Assembly (NCBI GenBank): GCA_000310025.1
Contig: FN649727.1
Span: forward strand, 1,063,540-1,127,539
Length of the DNA stretch: 64,000 nucleotides
Direction: 5' to 3'
Source of the DNA: Ectocarpus siliculosus
Lineage: Eukaryota > Sar > Phaeophyceae > Ectocarpales > Ectocarpaceae
Shown: one piece after another, positions 59,214 to 64,000 of the stretch
How positions within the stretch are numbered: the stretch's first letter is position 1
Layout of the letters: each line of letters starts with the position of its first letter
Translations under genes and position numbers: made by a program
Notes under the pieces: model-generated
Database searches by the model: none
Seen by the model: the letters and a program-made list of their open reading frames with translations, nothing else
Told to the model about the DNA's origin: nothing

Positions 59214-59714
59214 TTGACAGGCAGCGACAGCCGCAGAAGAGGGCACACGAACTTAATGAACATGCTTCGGTTTTTGCCCGGCAAGAAGCGTCCACTTCAA
59301 CAACAAGGAACAGCAGCAGCAGCAGTAGGGCGACTATGCACAGCAGCAGCAGGAACTGCAGGCAACCACGAACAAGTGCCAGGAGCTCCGGCGGCGATGA
59401 CCCTGGAACAGCAGCTGAGGCTGACGCCGAACCAGACAGAGGCGCGTGAAGACGGGGAGGAGGGAGAAGAAGAGGAAGAGGAGATACGAGAGGAGCGGCA
59501 ACACACGATAGACCTGCAGCGCAGCAGCCGGGGGCTGAGCAACGCTGACGAGATGGCGCTGGTCCAGCAGAGGGAGCTCCGGATGCAGCGGAACCTGTCC
59601 CTGCCGGAGAGGCATCCGCGGTCGTCTTCCTCGTCGGTGGAGTACGGCGTGACGGACCACGAAGAGGACGAAGACGACGGGGAGAGGAGCGACCGCTCCG
59701 ACAGCATCGAGTGA
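59214..59714 (+). CDS. Possible acidic, disordered protein of 166 residues
   Basis: An open frame of 167 codons with protein-like features: a basic start (MLRFLPGKKRP), Gln/Ala stretches, an acidic middle (EDGEEGEEEEEEIREE), a helical block (NADEMALVQQRELRMQRNL), then a Ser-rich and acidic end (ERSDRSDSIE). The first ATG at 59214 and a later one at 59262 (MLRF) are both possible starts. There is no domain and no related sequence in the window. Antisense frames of similar length exist, so coding is likely but not certain. It may be the last exon of a longer gene, because CTTCGACAG before it could serve as an acceptor. Confidence 0.5.
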   Translation: MTGSDSRRRGHTNLMNMLRFLPGKKRPLQQQGTAAAAVGRLCTAAAGTAGNHEQVPGAPAAMTLEQQLRLTPNQTEAREDGEEGEEEEEEIREERQHTIDLQRSSRGLSNADEMALVQQRELRMQRNLSLPERHPRSSSSSVEYGVTDHEEDEDDGERSDRSDSIE

Positions 59715-62700
59715 GCCCACCCACACCCGTGGCGGTGTGTTGGTTTTGTCCTGCTTTTCCAGATCTTTTCGGTATGATAGAACGCGTAGAGGCGGCCCCT
59801 GCGTCCAGCTCTCTCTCCCCCTGAGGAACACGCATCCCACAGCGTCAGATAGATATTTAGATCAACCGACACTTCAACCCGCAGTGCTTGCACTTTTCAC
59901 TTTTCACGCTACCCAAACAACAGCTGTTCCTGTACATAGGAAGATATCACGGCACCTTGAGACGCCACCGCTTTAGCTGCGCCTATGAGTGAATGGAGCC
60001 TTGTGGGGGGGAGGAGGACGGTGTGGGCGTCGGCGGTGTGGGCGCCAGCGGCAAAGCAAGCTCCAGGCATTCGGCAAAACATAGATTTTCGGTCCTTTTC
60101 CCGTCGCCAAGGTTCTACCGCACATACACACATATTAGGAAAAATAAATACACACACCAATGCATACGCATCCGCGAACACATATTCAACAGCAGTAGCT
60201 GATATTCCAAACCACATGTAGTCTCTGCATCGCCTATGCATACAATAGCACACGGGTTTTTTTAGATATCCTTCGCGTGTAGTCCACGGTTCGTTTTTTT
60301 TTATCTCTCTCTATAGGGACTTAGCGTTGAATTTCTTGCCGAAGGCTCAAAGTTAAACTTTCAAACTCCACATATGCCGGCGCGGAGGCTCTGCGAGCGA
60401 GCTGTCTGCTGCTGGGTACGTAGGAATGCGCGCGCGTCCGTCATTCACTCGCGCACGCGTCAACCATACTCCCACACCCTCCTGCCCCAACATCCGGTCG
60501 CTTCAGAGTGAGCTAGCTCCCATCACGAAATCCCCGCTCGGCTTCAGCACGTTCATGGCAGCAGCCCGATATTGTTTGGTAACGTACACATGGAGAGAGT
60601 GCACCAGACTTCCGTGGATAAATTTACCCGAAAACACAGGTGGCGGGGTCGGCGGCGGCGCCTGCCGTTTTGGGAACATATCTCCGCGCGTAGGTCTTTT
60701 CGTGCCATCGAATATGCCGGGCGCCAGCCTACACCTTGCGGTAGCCAGCCAAGACCTTGCGGTGTACCAGTATGGTTGACGCACCAGCCGGGTTACATGG
60801 AAGGGAGTTTTCTTCTTACAGATATGAATATTCGTCTCCACGTACAGATGTAATATAAGGCAGGCCGAAAGGTAGACTTGACGGCAACAGCAGCAGTGCA
60901 ACAGGAATCCAATCGTCGTATATGCGCTCCCAAAGCGAGGCGTTTTCGTGCGGTACGGTGCATGAGTCTGCAGTCAGTCGCCTTTCGACGTCTTCGCCCG
61001 CTTGGGCGCGCCAGTCTCCCGATCACCACGTCCGTGTCGCGAGCCCGAGACTCCAAAGGCGGCTCGAGTTACAGCACTGCGACCAGTATTGCAGTTGTTG
61101 CTAAGCTAGACGGTGCGATGCGTTTGAAATATCTGTATGTATTTGCGGCGGCAGGGATGTCAGCAAGGGGTGTCCAAGGTTGCCTCGCTTGTTCGCCAAG
61201 CTGACAGGTGGTTGTTGGTGCCGGTGGCAAGCATGTAGGTCGGTCCGTTGCAGGCTCGCGCCGGCTGCCACCCGGTTAAGTGTGTTTTTTTTTTTTCGAC
61301 ACGAGCAGGGAAATAAAAATAAAAATAAAAAAATAAATAAGGCGGCGTACGACTGCCGTGGTACCCGCTATGCATTTGTTCTTGCGCACACGGGCATCGA
61401 ACAATTATCTCCCAAAACTAAAAAAAAAACTGCTCGTATGCACAAATTTGTTTTCCGGATTGCGTCATTGCTTTCTCGGTGACAAATACACTGCCAGCTG
61501 GCGTACCTCAACCCTCACTGCTGAAAAGGAAATCAATACATGCCTTCGAAAGGATGACAACACTATGGATTAATCTACCCGGATGCTTATCGGTGGCAGA
61601 GGTGAATAAAATGTATAACAAAACAAAAAAGAAGTTGTGTTCTTTGTATCAATAATTAAAAAGAAGGTTGTTGTCTCGAGCAGAGCGTCTCTCTCTGTCG
61701 TGTAAGTTTTAAATCAATACACGTTGTGTTGCGACTACTAGGATACAGGTCAACTACGTTGTACTTGTGAGCGGCATGCTGAACGTTTGCCTTTGAGCCT
61801 CATATCCGTTGGCGTATTCTCTCTCCCTGTGGCCCATGCATGCATCAGCCTGACATGCAAGAACAAATAACCAAGCGTGAAGGGTTAGATCGGTCCCGCT
61901 TGATAACCTTGTTTACCGCCGGTGAGCTATGCTGCCGTGTTCACTGCACTGAGCATTTTTCGCGCTCTTCCTCACGTCATCCGCCTGCTGTTGCTCGCTT
62001 CTCGCTTTTCTCATGCAGGGTAAGAAGGACGGATACGCACCACTTCGCGGTATGCGGCATCAGCCCAGACCAGACGACAACAGGAGGGGGCGAATGCACC
62101 CCCCAGGGCATGCCGAGGAGGCAGGGCTTCAAGTTTGGTCACGGACGGCGGTTGAGTTTCTAGTAAATATTTGTCAACGACGGGAGCAGCAGCAGCAGCA
62201 GTAGCAGCAAGCGTTCTTCTTGCAGATGTGTGGTATTGAATCTCGAGAGGAAACTTGTGATGGCCTGGGATGATATACAGTTTAGAGGTGAGATTGTTTG
62301 GTGGTGCACCTTCGAAAGGAGAGGAGTCTCTTGTTTTCTTTTGGGTGTGTTTTGTTTTTCCCTTCGCAAAGGGGACGCGACCACGGACTCTGGCGACTTA
62401 TTTCCGGGATTTTTTTGTTTTTAGTAGAGATTTTCCATCATCACTCGGATTTATGACAATGTGTACTGGTATGAGTTTTCGTGCTTCCAGGTCGTGTTGT
62501 TCCGCAGGCGAGGACGTACGTAGACGGGTGTTGAGAAGCAGTGGCGCTCGAATGTATGGTGTTGTTTTCTTACAATAGATCTCTCGATCGTTTTTTTTGT
62601 TTTGTACGATCGCAACCACGGGGAGAGATAGACGTCGCGAAGGCGCAAGTGTGTGGAAGAGTTGGTGTTGGATGCAGACAGAGGGAGAAGAAGCTCAATC

Positions 62701-64000
62701 TCTTCATGTCTTGTACGCGAAACCTCCCTTGAGGGGAAAAGAAGAAGCTGGGACCATCTTGGAGACGGGTTAGGGTTACTTGGAGAACAAGATAAAGAGG
62801 TTGAAAATGAAAATCGGCGTTTTCTTCGGTGGAACCCCTATATGGAGGAGGAGGATGTCAATACTTGGGAGGGAGATTTTACGCTTGACGGCCCCCCTCT
62901 TGTAGGGAAGAGAGGCGGTCGTTGTATTTAGGGCGGTGGGGACGGCCTATTCATGAATGCCTCCGCGCACGGGCGTTCCTTGACGGTTTGTTGGGGGAGG
63001 GGGGGGGGGGGGTTGTTCTGTAGTAAAGATCGATCGTATACATATATACATGTACTGTATAGACACAATAGACGTGGGCCAATTCTCCGAAGCACACTAA
63101 CAACGCCGGGGAGAACTGGCCAAGAGACAAGGAAGATTAGAGTCACCAGAGCTGCTGTAGATGTGTACACGTGTACATGTGTACGATACACGACAAACGC
63201 CGCGAGGTACGCGAGAGATGGGTAACAACCCAGCGGTTTCGCTATCATCGACGTGGTTGTCTTTGCAAGCGTTCATTTTAGAAGTGATGTGGTGATATGC
63301 GGGGAAGAGACAAGTAGCAGGAGGTGCAGCGTGGAGCGAGGCAAAGAAGGGTAGCCCCGTGACCATTATTTAGCGCCGCTTGGGGGGCTTGTTGTTCGCG
63401 GTTGCTGCATCTTCTGTGTGCACCAAGGGATATCTTGAAGGCGAGGCTATAAGAGCGAACTTATCGCAAGCCGTGTCGCTGCCGCATGTTCCGCCTTTCG
63501 GAGCTAGAGAGAAGTCCCAGCCCAACGTGTGTAGTTTCTCTTCACGCTGGCTGGCAAAGATTCGATGTATTCAGAGCGTTCTGTCTGTTTTGCGACGGCG
63601 GGGATCGGGTGGCTGCCATATCTAGCCGGAACCATGCGCCGTGAGCAACGTCAAATTCGGATGGGGCGGTTTTCTCATCGTAAGGAACGTGCGAGCTAGC
63701 TTTCCTTAGTACGGGCGAGCTTTGTTCTGTGGCGGGGATCGTATTTTTCCCGGCGTTTTCTTCTTCGACATGTATGTGAAGTAGATGGCGTATAGTTACC
63801 ATCGACCACGCTACATACAACCGGCTGCCCCACAAAGGAGGCCATCGCCAGGTCTTACGGCGGGACGAAAAGAACACGACGAAGCTTTCTGGTCGGCGAG
63901 GGTCTCCCGATAGGAGGCCCCCGCGGCAGTAATGGGGGCAGCAGATTCGTTGTGGTGTTTATTTTCTTTGTCGGCAACAAGCACGCGTGTGAAACCGGCT
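59715..64000. other. No gene recognised
   Basis: About 4.3 kb with only short frames, a (CAG)n tract at 62188-62207, a G-run at 62997-63012 and a TGTACACGTGTACA palindrome near 63168. Long 3' UTRs or introns of genes outside the window are possible. Confidence 0.4.

Noticed and set aside
60503-60901. 132-codon minus-strand frame
   Set aside because: Some protein-like stretches, but no family, no splice support and an equally open plus strand. Left unannotated.
1-64000. Integrated phaeovirus sequence
   Set aside because: Brown algal genomes can carry such viruses, but I saw no capsid, polymerase or other viral gene motif here.

Overview
The window looks like nuclear DNA of a stramenopile alga, most likely a brown alga of the Ectocarpus type. 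Evidence: intron-rich genes with long GT-AG introns and short GC-rich exons; many CTG/CAG, GGC and CT microsatellites and long poly-C runs; retroelements of several classes; one 100-base assembly gap; and a nuclear gene whose N-terminus reads as the two-part presequence of a secondary plastid. The species is inferred. The gene models were spliced by hand from reading frame, splice sites and phase.

Layout. 193-3572 (minus): a BRCC36-type JAMM deubiquitinase, five exons seen, 3' end outside the window. 4388-11532: a complete Ty1/copia element (minus), with near-identical LTRs and a 5-bp target duplication but broken reading frames. 11986-14361 (plus): an AIFM2-like FAD oxidoreductase in four exons with one frame-breaking base. 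17591-20044 and 30195-33310 (minus): 3' parts of two paralogous SH3-like-domain genes whose last four exons have identical lengths. Between and around them lie non-coding sequence, copies of a retroposon found at C-runs, and a 5'-truncated LINE. 38249-39742 (plus): a small three-exon gene for an 82-residue SH3-like protein. 40906-47801 (minus): an eight-exon gene for an unrecognised protein of 1101 residues. 47996-50412 (plus, divergent from it): a five-exon isocitrate lyase/PEP mutase family enzyme. 51854-58915 (minus): a four-exon plastid-targeted protein of 208 residues whose first intron holds a complete pogo-like DNA transposon (53680-58321), which itself holds a retroposon copy. 59214-59714 (plus) is a possible acidic protein. 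59715-64000 holds nothing I can support.

The genes do not form an operon or pathway. Two divergent pairs (47801/47996 and 58915/59214) may share promoters. The most interesting content is the cluster of three SH3-like genes, the retroposon/LINE pair with a shared 3' end found at C-runs, and the nested insertion in the plastid-protein gene.
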